64,000 bases of DNA from positions 739,624 to 803,623 of the forward strand of contig CAJNOP010000044.1 of assembly GCA_905250075.1 (NCBI GenBank), read 5' to 3'. Position numbers and translations under genes: made by a program. Position 1 is the first letter of the stretch. Every line of letters begins with the position of its first letter. Positions 49,401 to 61,750 of this stretch are shown here, piece after piece. The DNA is from Rotaria sp. Silwood1 (Eukaryota; Rotifera; Eurotatoria; Philodinida; Philodinidae). The notes beneath the pieces are model-generated. The model did no database searches and was not told where the DNA came from. It saw only the letters and a list, made by a program, of their open reading frames with translations.

Positions 49401-50243
49401 ACTTGATTATTTGCCTGTAAAAATGGACTATCACTGGTAATTATATATTGATTGCGTGGTGACATTGACATATAAGATGATACTGGTGGTTGTGAATGTA
49501 GAATTTGTTGTTGCTGTTGTTGTAAAGATGGTGGTGGTGGTGTTTGTTGTGTAAGTAATGACGGATTTGGTGTAGTACTACCGGTATTATTATTATTACT
49601 TGGCGGACCGAAATCATATGATGAGCCATTGTCATTGCCATTCCGAGACGGAGTTGAAGAGGATTGTTGCGGTAGAGGACCATTTGATAGAGCTAAAAGA
49701 AATAAAAATAAGTATGTATATAATGCATTCTTCTTTTGAAAATAACAACAACAACAACAAAAAAGGTTTCTTACGAGTTCCTGTTCTACTAAGTGATCGT
49801 TCTGAATCAACTTGTTCAATTTTTTGTGGTTTTAAAGATGATGAATCAAAATCAGTTGATGATGGATCAACAAGTTCATCAATTTTTCGTTTATTTGTTT
49901 TATTATTTATTGGTATTGATTGTCTTGAAGAAAATAAATCAGAATATGGATTCATTGGTGAATCAGATGATGATAGGTGTTGAATCGATTCATTCGAATG
50001 TAATAACATTGTTGGCGGTGGTAATGTTCCACTCTCCATCTCATTATTTACTAAAAAACTAATTTATATACATATCAATAAATAGAAATATCGAAAAACG
50101 AAACTAAACTAAAAAAAAACCTAACACATACTACTATTATCAGAATGGGATTGCCAATTATTATTAATAGATAATTGTTGTTGTTGTGTAGTAGCGTTTA
50201 TAACTGATGCAGCCGACTTGGCTTTTTTTGTATTGTTTTTCAT
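46474..50243 (-). CDS. BCL9: BCL9/legless, Wnt co-activator adaptor
   Basis: Six exons join in phase to 1,132 aa: 50132-50243, 49775-50050, 49286-49692, 48073-49213, 47360-48003, 46474-47292. BCL9 links beta-catenin to the Pygopus PHD finger in the nucleus. The Pygopus-binding HD1 is clear (QVFVFTTQLANEAAEAVLKN, near the end of exon 3), and the beta-catenin-binding HD2 helix follows in exon 4 (LTPERAKHRKNQLNKI). The rest is low complexity: Gln runs, Ser runs, an Ala run and His/Pro/Gly/Met-rich stretches, typical of the family. A nuclear-signal-like KTNKRKIDE lies in exon 2. The start at 50243 is the first in-frame Met after an acceptor at about 50280; an upstream coding exon cannot be excluded. 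The donor after exon 5 reads GTGCGA, a weak site. Overlapping long frames on the other strand are shadows of the repeats. Confidence 0.88.
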
Positions 50244-53200
50244 TCGTATTGGTCCTGTACATTTGTTATTATTCCATCTGAAATAAATATAGAAGTTTAA
50301 CACAAAAGATAAGATTCTTTTGTTGATTTTTTTTGTTTTTTCTCTCGTCTTTGTTGACGCCAAACAAGCCAAAGTGCGTTCACATGCGACACGTTCACTA
50401 CATCTCGTTCACGTACATACATCATGGGAGGAGGAGAAGAATGTCAAAAAAGAACAAATAACGGGTTGGCTCTCTCTCTCTCTCTTCCTTTCCTACGTTC
50501 AATCTGCCGGCCGATCGTACGTGCTCTCTGTCTCTCTCTCTTCTTCCATTCATCGTGCTCGTTTGCCAACCACATAGAACAACTGTTCAAACTGAAAAGA
50601 AAAGAGGAAAAAAAGAAAGAAAAGGAAAGAAGAACACTAGTGTGTATATATATATATATGTGCATGAGTGCGTTGAACATCATTCATACTTCGAGCATGC
50701 TATACACGCAGTAAAGAAGAAGCACCATCGACGACCTACATCACGTGAAAGGCGAACAAGAATAACAACAACAATAACAGATGCGTAAAAAACAACATCT
50801 CCACTGTGGCCCATTGCGCTCGTTCTCGTGCGCGCGTGCTGAGATGTCTCTATTTCCCTTCGGTTTTTTTCTTTTATCGTTCTTGTCGTTTCTTTTTCTT
50901 TCTTTTTTTCTTCTTCTGCCTAAGCAAAGAACTGAGAGAACAGCATCGAACGCGAAAGAGCAAAAGATGGAAAACATTCTTCGTCTTCCTTTTCTGTTCT
51001 CATCATAAAGCTTTTTTCTTCTCAGAGATGCAGAAGCAGTACTACTGAGACACTACAGAAGAGTAATCAAATGAAACAAAGAAAGAAGGACAGAAAGCGA
51101 GAAAAAAGGAAAGAAAGAAGAAAAAAAAGAAAGAAAGAATCCATTCTACTACTACCACCACTACAATACTGCACATAAATAAAACAACAGTCATTATCGT
51201 ATATAGTTTTTCGAGATGAATGAATATTCTACACTATAAAAAAAAAAATCATGCACTGGATGACTGAAGAACAGCAGTTGGAAACCAAAAAGGAAGTTAA
51301 AATAGAATAAAAAGAAAAGAAAAAAAGTCAAAAAAAAGAATAAAGAAATTTTTTTTCTTTAATAGCATGTTCGTTTCCGGCCATATATCTGGCGCGTGTG
51401 CATTCGCAATGCATGCAAGCATGAAAATGATGATTAGGTGCCGCTGTACTCCCTAAGGTGTGCAACATAAGAGCAAGAACGAGAGAGAGTAACATAACAA
51501 GCACAGGTGACCAAGCGAAGCCGTCACTGAATGTATATGTTGGATCAAATTCAAAAAAAAAAGGACAAAAGAAAAACGTGCGCCTCAAGGGACAATAGAA
51601 TGATGACAAATTTGTTGTTAGACACTGATGGCAATAGAGTACCTTTCTTCGAGTGTAAGAAGTAATAGAGAAGAAAAGCCGATCAAGTAGGCACCATCAA
51701 AGTATACAACCTATCATGAATTATTACTGGTACATGTATAATTTGATACATATTGTATACATAGAAAAGATATGATGATGATGAGGACAATCATGATCAT
51801 CATCATCATCATCATAGTGATTATCATTGTACTGCAAAAGATCTATCTATATATGTTATGAGAAGGAGAAGAAACGATGAAGAAACTCGACACCATCACT
51901 CGTATGTAAACAGAGCGATAGATGGATAGATATATAGATATATAGATAGTGTTTCGGCACCAGTTTGACCTGGATCGTCAAGGATTTTTCCTTTTTCTTC
52001 GTTCTGTTCTGTGGATGAATGTTTAAAAAACTATGTATATATACATATACATATACATATATATATATGTATACATTCATTTAGAGTTTCTTTTTTGTCT
52101 TTTCATTCTTTATAAATATAAGAAAGAAATTGTTTCTCACCAACGAATAAGTCGTTATGTAGTTCAAACAATCTTGGTGACAGAAGAAAAAAATGCCATA
52201 TACACATACTCTTACACGAACAGGAAAAAAAAAAGAAGAAAAAAAAAAAAAGGAGTGATGTGTTAATAACATATAGAACTTTTCTGCTGCCACGGTATGT
52301 TCCTTTCAACAACGGATAAAACTGAGGAGAAAGAGACCAAATAAAGAGCATATGAGAAAAGAAAAAGGAAAAGAAAAGCAAGAAAGAAGAGTACTATGGG
52401 GAGGAGAAAACAAACAGGCAGCATGCAACTATTTGTCAAAAACTTACTTAATGAAAATGACATATTTTAAAATATTTTTGAAAAAATAAAATGAACTACA
52501 CTACTTCATATCATTATTTGTCAACTAATGATATTTATATATTTCATTTTTGCTGACAAATATATTAACAATAAACTTTTGTTTGTTTTGAAATCATCAC
52601 ATTACCACCTAGTATGAATAGTCATCACCCATCATCTTCATGTTATGTATTGTCTTCGAAAAAAGCAAACAAGGAAAAAAAGAACGTAGGCAACAACGAA
52701 TAGGACGACAAGCACGATGGAGAAGAAGAACAAGAAGAAGAAGAAGAAGAGACACCTTCCTCGTGCATATCATGCTTCACTGATTTCGAACAAATGACAT
52801 TGGTAGGCAAGCAAGCAACTAGGCGCATATACACTTAAATGCTTACGGCAAAAAACGACTGTCACTATAGCTATCATCACTCTATTCTTTTATATATATC
52901 GTCACATGAGGCGCTATTTAAATTGAAAAAATACGTTTTCTTTTACTTTTTTTTTCAATAGTAAAAAGAAAAACCTAAAGGAAATATTCGTGTATTATTT
53001 TCGAATATGATGCGAACAAAAGAAGAACTAAGATGAGTTTATTGACTTTCTTTTTTTTTTTTTTTTCTTAATACGACCAATGCTGACGACAACAGCCTTG
53101 AGAGATAGAGAAAGAAAGGACAGCGAACGAGCGAAACCATGTATTCCGACTATGCACACTTGACTCTTCCTTTTTTTTTTCTCTCATGAGGATAGATCGA

Positions 53201-54180
53201 TGCAAACGATAAGGTCTTGAACTTATCATCTCTCTTCTCTTTCCTTTTCTCATCTTCTTTTTTTACTTACATGATTTTTCTGTGACGACAGACAGTTTTC
53301 TTCTTTTTCTTTATACGAACGCCTATTCGTGTTCTTCCATCATTTTTCTTTCTTTTTTTCTTTTTCCCCTTTTTTCTTACTCGTTTCTGTTACTACTGTT
53401 TGTGTTCGAGTTACCGCTTCACCGTGTGAATAACAAAGCAGCAATCATCATCATCATCATCATCATCTTCAATAGTACAATAACTACAATTATTTATATT
53501 TATTTATGTACTTTCTTTACTGATATATTACTAAATAAATTGTGAAAAAAAAAAAAAGTTTGAAAGAATTTATCATCAAATCTAAACATTGAATTTTTAT
53601 TTCTTTGACAATCAAAAGAAAGAAAAACAAAAACGATAATTCTAGATGATTGTCAATTGTTTAAATAATTCAAATCAGATAATAAAGAAAGAAAAAAAAT
53701 TAGATACGAATGACAGTCACGTATATAAATATTGAAAGAAAAAAAAAAAATCTAAGTGTCAAACAATGAAAATTTGTACATCTTAACCAACGATCAACTC
53801 GTCTATCAATCATCCGACCATGACACTTATTTTACTATGAATTGTTTCGATTGTCAACAAAGAAATGAAAAGAAAAAAAAAAAAGAAAGAAAGAAAGACT
53901 CATACTTCTCTTAATACTTATACATATGTAGACAAAGTTCAAAAGGTAATATCTTGTACCTAAACTTAAAGTACGATTTTAATATGTTATCATGAAAATT
54001 TTTTCAAATCAAATATCTAAAAAAAAAAAAAAACCAAAACAATCGGTTAACAACATAAATTTGGTTTTTCAACCTTTTTTTTTTTTCTTTTTCTTCTCTT
54101 TTGTTTTTTTATTGTACGAATACAAAAAAGAATAAAAAAAACGAAAGAAAAAACAATAACAATTTTTTTTTGTTTTTTTT
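50244..54180. other. 3.9-kb region upstream of BCL9; promoter/5' UTR, simple repeats
   Basis: No defensible coding gene. Strong strand asymmetry (A/G-rich or T/C-rich tracts of 50-150 nt) recurs through 50440-51130 and 52180-53400. There are also ATC/GAT runs (51773-51815, 53446-53466), AT-type runs (52031-52070) and GATA-type runs (51918-51948). One or more 5' noncoding BCL9 exons probably lie here. The 3' UTR of BOP1 (minus strand) covers the right end. Confidence 0.5.
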
Positions 54181-56939
54181 TTAATTTGTAAACAAACGTA
54201 TTGTTGAATCGGCACCTGATGTGAATATCCATGGTTGTGTTGGATGAAATAAACAATCTATTATTGATAAATCATTAATTATTTGATGTCCACGTAAAAT
54301 TTTAACTGGTACAATAAGTGGATTTTTTAATAAATCAGAATAAACAGTACAATGTGAAATAATACATGTACCATCATCACTTGTTGAAGCAAATAATGGT
54401 AATTTTGTATGATAACGTACACAACGTACAGCACGTTTATGATAACGATATGTTTCATATGGTTTAACAGATAAATCTAAATCGAACCAATTTATTTTTG
54501 AATCATAACCACCACATAATATATTATCACCTAATGGATGTATATCAATAGATGATATCCATTTTGTATTAACATAAAGACGTTTAATTAATTGTTGTTT
54601 TAATAAATGATATATTTTAATTGAATGTTGTGTTGCTATAATAAATATTGGTTTTGTTGGATGAAAACGTACATATTGTACAGCACCTTTTAATTGTTTA
54701 AATGGATATTGTGAACGTCCTTTAGATAAATGATGAATTATTATAGATTTTGATTGTGATTGATCAGAACGTGGAATTAAAATACATGCTAAATAATCAC
54801 CACGTCCTTGCCATTCAATTTGACGTATAGGTATTTTATGTGTAATTGTTAAACGAATATATTTATCATTATTATCAGATGTTTTTAACCATTGACAATC
54901 ATCATTAATTGATGAATCATATGATAATTGTTTAAGAAATTCTTCGGTAAATATAACTTTGGCATTTTCACCTACAATAAAGAAAAACAATATTTTTCGA
55001 ATTAATTATTTTAACATATTTATCAAAATATAAAGCATTGTTTTGGTGGAATATGTTCTAGCAGCTATCAGTCTTATTGATCGTATATATATAAGAGAAT
55101 TGCAAATTTTCAGTATGAAAAATTCAAAGGAATAAATACTTTCTAAGTAGTATATATTATTATAATCAATATCTATGATATATATTAGTAAAGTTTCTCT
55201 ATATCATTTAGTAAAACTGTTTAATTATTAATCTAGAATTAACTTTTATAATGTAAATTTCTCGATGAATTATAAACAATAGATTAATTAATGTTTTTAA
55301 CTATTACGAATACAACTCTTAGATCTATATGTATGGTAAAAATTTTAACGAAAATAGATGATTTATTTACGAAAAATGATCTACAACTTCTTTGTTTTTC
55401 TTCAAGTTGTGTACAGACGAAGAAAATTGAAAAATAATATGATTCCATATAAAAACAAAAAAGGAGAAGTATCTGTCGTACAAAATTTCAAATTAATAGG
55501 CATAGAAAGAAAAAAAAGATGAGAAACAGAAAAGATATACGATATGATAGAATACTTTCAGCTCTATAAAATGGACTATTCCTTATCTTTTTTTTGTTTT
55601 TGTTTTTCTTCGATACTTAGAAATGTTAAAGTCAATCAATGCAAAAAAAAAAAGAAGTTATTAGTCGAATACAACAGAAAATCTCAATCATATTACAAAA
55701 TTTTGCAATTCAATTATATATGAAATTTGAAAAAGACAAAAAAAAAACCAGTTCTATATTAATAAATTTTTTGCAAGAATAAATACCTAATTTAGGATTA
55801 ATCATAACAATTTGTGATCCTGTAGCAATTGTTAATAATGATAAAATAGGATTCCATTGAATTGAAACAATTGGTTTATCAAATGTAAAAATATTCATAC
55901 ATCTTGTTGTAGCTATTTCCCATATTCTAACAGTACAATCATCACTACCACTTGCTAACCATTGTCCAGATGAATGACATGTTAAACAACGTATAATATT
56001 TTTATGTCCTTCATAAATTAATGATTGTACTAATGGATATGGATGTAAATCTTGTGGTTTAGGTTTATCTGGTATAAGATCATTTAAATTAGTTATATTT
56101 GCTTTCAAACGTTTTTGTCTTGGACATAAATAAAGATCAAGACAACGTTGAAAACGTTCATAAACAAAATGATCATATGAAGGTACTTGACGTAGATTTG
56201 AATATTTTTTTGGTATAAATAATGTTTTTGTTTGACGTTCATTTTCATCATAATCAGATTCCATTTTAGATTTTAATGTTTCAACTTCATCATCATCAAG
56301 TAAATATTCAATTGATGGATTATAAGATTCTTGATGACCAGGTAATTCAAGTTTAGGTGCTGGAATATTTGAACGTGGTAAATTTGTTTTTGTTTCATCT
56401 GACCATAAATCATAATTATTTGATAATAATGAATCTTCTTTTGGTGGTACTGGTTTAATCCAACCCATTTTAATAGCATGTAAATATTTGCCAACTTTTA
56501 AACGTTCCCATTTTGATGGAATAAATGATGCTTTTGATTCTGGTGTATTTATTATTGGATGTATCATTACTTCAGATGAAAATGTATCTAACCATGGTTC
56601 ATAAACATGATCATTGGGATATGTTTGTGCAGTTTTTATTTGTTGAATTTTTTCTATATCTTCATTTGTTAATGTTATATTTTGTCCAGTTAAATCATCA
56701 TAAACTGTACGCCAATAATCAGCATTTTCCATTTTTTCAAGAAATTCATCAATTTCATCAGTTTTACCAGATGATATTGGTTTAGGAATTTTTTTTGCAT
56801 CAAAATCATAACCAATATGTTCATGATTTTCATACCATTTTAATGGTACATTTGAACCGATTGTATTTGATGGTACTTCTTCGTCAGAATCAGTTTCATC
56901 TGTACTTGTTGATGAATTTTTTCGTTTTATTGATGTCAT
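54181..56939 (-). CDS. BOP1: BOP1/Erb1, 60S ribosome biogenesis WD40 protein
   Basis: Two exons (55787-56939, 54181-54971) join in phase to 647 aa. BOP1 acts in the nucleolar PeBoW complex (with PES1 and WDR12) in 27S/32S pre-rRNA processing. The N-terminal half is the BOP1NT domain (about 30-300): acidic Ser start, VPLKWY..HIGYD, YEPWLD, FIPSKWERLKVGKYLHAIKMGW and FVYERFQRCLDLYLCPR are close to the family. The C-terminal half is a WD40 propeller starting at YEGHKNIIRC, with ASGSDDCTVRIWE and repeats through to the last blade (FTSGADSTIRLF). The protein is somewhat shorter than human BOP1. The 815-nt intron cuts the propeller after NPKLG. Confidence 0.95.
54972..55786 (-). other. 815-nt BOP1 intron
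   Basis: GTATTT donor and TTGTAG acceptor. AT-rich, with no coding content seen. Confidence 0.85.
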
Positions 56940-59567
56940 CTTTTAGAGAAAAAAAAAACTGAAAATAGCAATGAACAAAAGAAAAATAAATAATGTTTTA
57001 ATTTTTAACGATTGGCTTTATTGAATTGATCAATTGAATATAAAAATGATATTAATGACATCTATATATAAGAAAATTTAAGAATTGAACACACCATAGG
57101 AGAAATTAAGGATTTTTGGAAACAAATATTTTTGATTATTATTTTAATATTTCAAAAGAAAATACTTAAAAATAATTGATTAATTCAGTAATGCATTATA
57201 CAGTCAATGAGTCATGCACATGCGCGGTAGAGAAAATACGATAAGCCATTGCATTGCCCAGTGCTAAAGAGCTCAACAATTCCTTTTATAACCGAAATAT
57301 GTTAACTAATTATATTCTCTATTCTACTATTCTTTTGGTAATTTAGACTTAACACAGGAGTACATTTAGTATATCTAGCAGCAGATATCTCAAGCGACAG
57401 TAGATTGTAGAGAGTAGTAGGTACTTCTGAAATACCGGGTTTATTGTAAGTTGCTAAAAGAAACAGAATGTAGAATGTAGGCTTTGCTGAAGAATTCTAC
57501 CTTTTCGATTCTAAATCCTTAAAAGTTGTAGGTAAAATATGAGTAAAAAAATACTCTGAACTGGTCATTTATGAGATTCGGATGAACTTTAATATTAAGA
57601 TAAGGTTCAAAATTTTATTAATATAATCGAAGACTTCCATGAATGATCAACTACAAAAAACATAGGTGTTCCAGGAATGTTTTGGTTTTGTCGCCTTTGC
57701 AGAGTTTTCTTCACTTCGTATCCTTAAAATTTTGTGAACTTATCATGAATCTGCAGTCTATTTTCATCTTGTAAATGATCAATTCACATTTTTAATAGAC
57801 TTTCATTCAGTATAAAATTCATTATTCATTTTAAAAAGCTAAAGTGCTTTGATTCGCTTTTAAGAAAAATAAAACGCGAGCCAATCTCATCGTAAACCGA
57901 TGCTCTAATACATTCGTTAGTTTATTATAAGTTTTGACTCTATTTGGTTTCAAAAACTTACGAAAAAATTCCGTCTCGGATGTTTTTTTTATAGACACAT
58001 CAGATGCTAACATTAATACGTTTATTTACTTCTTATTATTATCAGATGTACCTGCCATCCAGAAAATGGATGGTCAACAGTCATTGAAGTGGAATTGAGG
58101 TGATTCAAGACATTCTATAATGAGAATCACTTGAAGCATTATGACATAGAAGTAAGCTCAAGGAGTTACGAAGATAGACAAATACAATCCTACTGCAGGA
58201 ACTTGAACTAGAGAATGTGATTTGATTTTCTTGAATTTTTTGGATTTCGAAACATTCAACAAATTTAATAAAACTCAAGGCATTCTCCGACGAGGAGGCT
58301 TGAAATACTGTAACATATAACCCCACTGATAGAGTTACAAAAAGGGGCACATAAAGTTCTTATATGCGTGCTCAAAATACTGAATTACACTTGATTTCCT
58401 CGAGTTTCTAACTTCTGAATGGTAGGTATATTTTGTTTTCACAAGAAAGAAGGTTGATATTAGTAAATAGAGAAAAGGCAAAAAAAAAGAAAGGTATACT
58501 AATATTGTTAAGACATATCAAAAAAAAGTGCAATAAGTTTCTCAAGGCGTTCATATCTTGCTAATTACTTTTATATGTCGAAAAGAGTATAACTGGATTA
58601 TATAGAACAACATAAAACATTTTCAATGATAACTATGAATGTGAATAATTGAAAAATATAGATAAATAAATCTTATCTTGTGACATTGTGAAAGATTCAA
58701 CTGTATCAGAAGTATTTTGAAAAGTTGACAATTAGGAAAAACAATGCAAATCGATTAATTTTCAGTTGTCATATGGCTTCTTTCCATCAGGCAAACATGG
58801 AGCATTTAATAACATATTTAGACATCATCTCCAATATTTACGTGATTTCAACAAAATATTGCTTGATTTCGTCAGATCATCTAACGGCGATTTATTTAAG
58901 TATTGTCATTTTCTGATTGATTCGTTATAATATTTCAAGATCGATTACAAAAATGAACTGAAATCATTGCTATAGATATCCATACTTTGTTTAGAGTATT
59001 TGATGCCCGTCAATTTTGTCTATAAGTTTTACAATATGAAGAGACAAAGAAAAGTATACTCCTGTAATACTTTCGCATGCACAACGAACATTGAATTTGT
59101 GCTCATTGAACTGCCACATTTTGTTGATTCATTTTCAATCGAAAATCATGAAAGCCTTGAATATTCGATGATGTATGTGTTTAAGACTCTTGTTATTGAT
59201 ATCTCAAAAAAAAAAAAAAAAGCATTTATTCATTAGCTATGTCATCACTCAGTATGATAGAGCATAAAAAGTTCTTTCCAAAATAATTCTTCTCATTTTT
59301 TTCTCTATTCTACTGAAGAATAAAATCTTGCCTGCAGACAAGTATGCCGTTTGCTAGATATGAAAACATAATCCAACATACGTCAAGAAAAGGATTTCAC
59401 TCGTTTTCACAGAATAGAAGAAATCAAGACTATAGAATACGAGTTGAAAGTGGCAAACCACGCATTTTCGAATCTGTATTGTTACCAAGAACATAAAAAG
59501 CACGTGTTTTGACTGTTGATTTTTGTTTTAAAGCAACTGCACTACGTTAACAATTCTCATTCAAAAT
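56940..59567. other. Intergenic between BOP1 and the ART-MORN pseudogene
   Basis: AT-rich with scattered short open frames (57831-58013, 58105-58350, 58725-58916, 59000-59236), none with recognisable domains or splice partners. It holds the BOP1 promoter at its left end. Confidence 0.5.
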
Positions 59568-60235
59568 ATGCATCATTTTACTGATATAGAATCAACTCCC
59601 AAACGACTTACAACAGTCTACGGCTACTTAACGCATCAGTTATTACCTTTACAGAAAGCTTTTGAACCAATGTTGTCTCAGATCGATCAGCTGAATAGTT
59701 TTAGTAAAATAGCTAGAAACGAATACCACTCTGCTTCTGAACATGGACTTACTTGAGATGAATCAACTGCTGTTTTTTCTCTATAGAATGGAATGGGATG
59801 AGATAGTTTCTAACAAGTAATTAATCGTGCTCTTCGTGTCAGAGACCGATCAACGTTGAAACCATGGTTTGGTTACCTCAAATTATTTGATACAGCCGTA
59901 TAGAAGTTACCTACTGTTAGAAAAAAATCTATGGCGTGGTGCTGCATGAAATATAACGCAGAACTATAAAGCAGGTGATGAGTTCACTTGGTGGACCATT
60001 AGTTCATGTTCAACGTTTGCTAATATTATAAAAGATTTTCTTGAGTTCCATTCAACATTATTCTTGTTTGAAGCTGTGAATGGAAAAGATATTTCAAAGT
60101 ATACAAACTACCTAAGTGAAAATGAAGTTATTCTTTGTCCAGGTACTCGACTTCGTGTAATCAGTAATTCTCTTGATCAACCATCCATGCATATAGTCCA
60201 CTTACAAGAAGTTACTGATGAAACAGAAGACCAAC

Positions 60236-60816
60236 CAGAGATGTCCATTGCGCCGCTGCCGCGCCGCTGCCGCTGCCGCTGCCGCTGCCGCGGTGGCGGT
60301 GGCGGCGCGGCAGCGGCAGGTTTTAAAAAAAAATCACCGCGGCAGCGGCGCGGTAGCGGCAGATTTTTTTAAAAGTCATCGCGGCAGCGGCGCGGTAGCG
60401 GCAGGTTTTTAAAAAAACCATCGCGGCAGCGGCGCGGCAGCGGCAGGATTTTTTTGGAGGACATTGAAAAACTGTATGAATTTAATAGAATTTCACGATT
60501 TACAAATGAAACGCCCTGATATTGAATAAATCTGATGGACTAGTACCCATATCTCTGGTCAAATATAGTCACAGCAGTGAAATTAGAAACACTTTTTTGA
60601 AAATCGTCGCGGCAGCGGCGCGGTGGCGGCACGTTTATTTTATAATTCATCGCGGCAGCGGCGCGGCAGCGTTTCTTTTATAAGTCATCGCGGTGCGGCA
60701 GCGTCGCGGCAACATTTTTTTATAAACCGTCGCGGCGCGGCAGCGGTGCGGCAGCTTTTTTTTTCTAAGGCCGCGGCGCGGCAGCGGCAGATTTTCAGCC
60801 GCGATGGACATCTCTG
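60236..60816. mobile_element. Non-autonomous hAT-like element B, GC-rich
   Basis: 581 bp flanked by a perfect 8-bp duplication AGACCAAC (60228-60235 and 60817-60824). Terminal inverted repeats CAGAGATGTCCATTGCG and (reverse complement of the right end) CAGAGATGTCCATCGCG match at 16 of 17 positions. The interior is about nine GC-rich blocks of the kind CATCGCGGCAGCGGCGCGG separated by T- or A-runs, with an AT-rich centre (60455-60600). No transposase. The frame of the interrupted gene continues across one copy of the duplication, which supports a clean insertion. Confidence 0.9.
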
Positions 60817-61015
60817 AGACCAACACACAAACACCTTCAACGCGATGGCAGTGGCATTCTCTTCAAAAACTGAAACTAGCTCGACAACAAAAAGTATTCA
60901 ATCTTTACACATTCAAACTCTTATCGATGAATCAAGGAACAGATATGAAACAATGGTTCAGACATTATACAGGCTGAGATACTGTTGTTGTGCTATTTAG
61001 CTAAATAATACGCAA

Positions 61016-61682
61016 TTACAGAATAATAATAAAAGAGAATTGAAAGAGAAGAAGAAGCGCGGCAAAGGAAAAATAGATTATGCGAACGGCAACAATTACA
61101 CAGATAATTGGGTCGACGATGTAAGAACAGGTCAAGTTGTTGGCGATTGATTTAATGGTGATCACTACGAGTGGAGACATTCCCGAATAATTCGTCAGTC
61201 TTTTCTTAGTCGCTTCACCTTCAGATAGAATTTTTGCTATGCAATAAAAGAACACCTATTAGGGCAATGGGAAGATAACCAACGACACGGTAAAGGTAAA
61301 TTTGTTTGGGGACCCATAAGTCAATGGGTCGGAGGTAAGTACACAGGAGACTAGGTAGAACATGTAATAACAGGTCAAGGTGTTTACATTTGGCCTAGTG
61401 GCAATCGTTACGAGTTGAGACATTCATAAATCAATTGTCAGTCTGATCTTAGTCGCTTCATTTTAGGTTAGTAATTGTTTTGTACAATAAGAAAATAGCT
61501 ATCGGGAGAATTAAAAGATGGCAAACAACATGGCAAAGGTGAATGTGTATGGAGGCCAAAGACTCAAGAGACAGGTCACAACTACACAGAAGATTGGGTC
61601 GATAACGTAATAACAGGTGAAGATATTTATATTTGGTCTAATGGTAATCATTACGAGTTGAGATATTCAGAAATCACTCATC
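61016..61682 (+). repeat. Three tandem ~240-bp units, each a MORN exon plus flank
   Basis: Matching landmarks recur every 240 nt: TTCGTCAGTC (61191), CAATTGTCAG (about 61432) and the corresponding point near 61671. Each unit holds a MORN-like coding block followed by GTCAGTCT..CTTAGTCGCTTCA, so the gene grew by duplicating a whole exon-plus-intron unit. The third unit breaks off at a telomere-like repeat. Confidence 0.65.
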
Positions 61683-61683
61683 A

Positions 61684-61750
61684 GGTGTGGGTAGGTGTAG
61701 AAGTTGGTGAAGAGAACAATTACGCTTACACCCACACCCACTCACACCCT
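61684..61750. repeat. Inverted pair of telomere-like repeats
   Basis: GGTGTGGGTAGGTGTAG (61684-61700) and, about 25 nt later, a CACCCACACCCACTCACACCC stretch ending at 61749. G-strand first, then C-strand. It begins exactly where the third MORN unit stops matching. Confidence 0.6.

Larger units (their letters stand above)
59568..61682 (+). pseudogene. Decayed ADP-ribosyltransferase (ART) gene with MORN repeats
   Basis: The start (MHHFTDIESTPKR) and the following fragments match bdelloid mono-ADP-ribosyltransferases of the R-S-E type. The three signatures can still be seen in separate frames: the Arg of LWRGA (about 59930), the Ser motif in FTWWTISSCST (about 59977-60010), and the Glu segment SENEVILCPGT (about 60115-60147). 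The frame is broken by stops at 59754-59756, 59901-59903 and 59946-59948, by frameshifts between them, and by a 581-bp hAT-like insertion at 60236-60816. Downstream, 61050-61680 carries three MORN-like blocks (GKGKFVWG, YTDNW, GQGVYIW motifs), also with stops (for example 61352-61354, where a Trp codon is expected). It is dead by sequence. Active relatives transfer ADP-ribose from NAD to protein arginine. Confidence 0.8.

Noticed and set aside
50320-52463. Many short frames on both strands upstream of BCL9, including a possible ATG exon near 52463
   Set aside because: They lie in A/G- or T/C-rich tracts. The candidate exon at 52463 leaves the wrong phase for the BCL9 exon ending at 50132.
60064-60412. 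Arg/Gly/Ala-rich frames across the GC-rich array
   Set aside because: The Arg/Ala-rich parts come from the hAT-like element's repeats and not from a gene; only the first part is ART pseudogene sequence.
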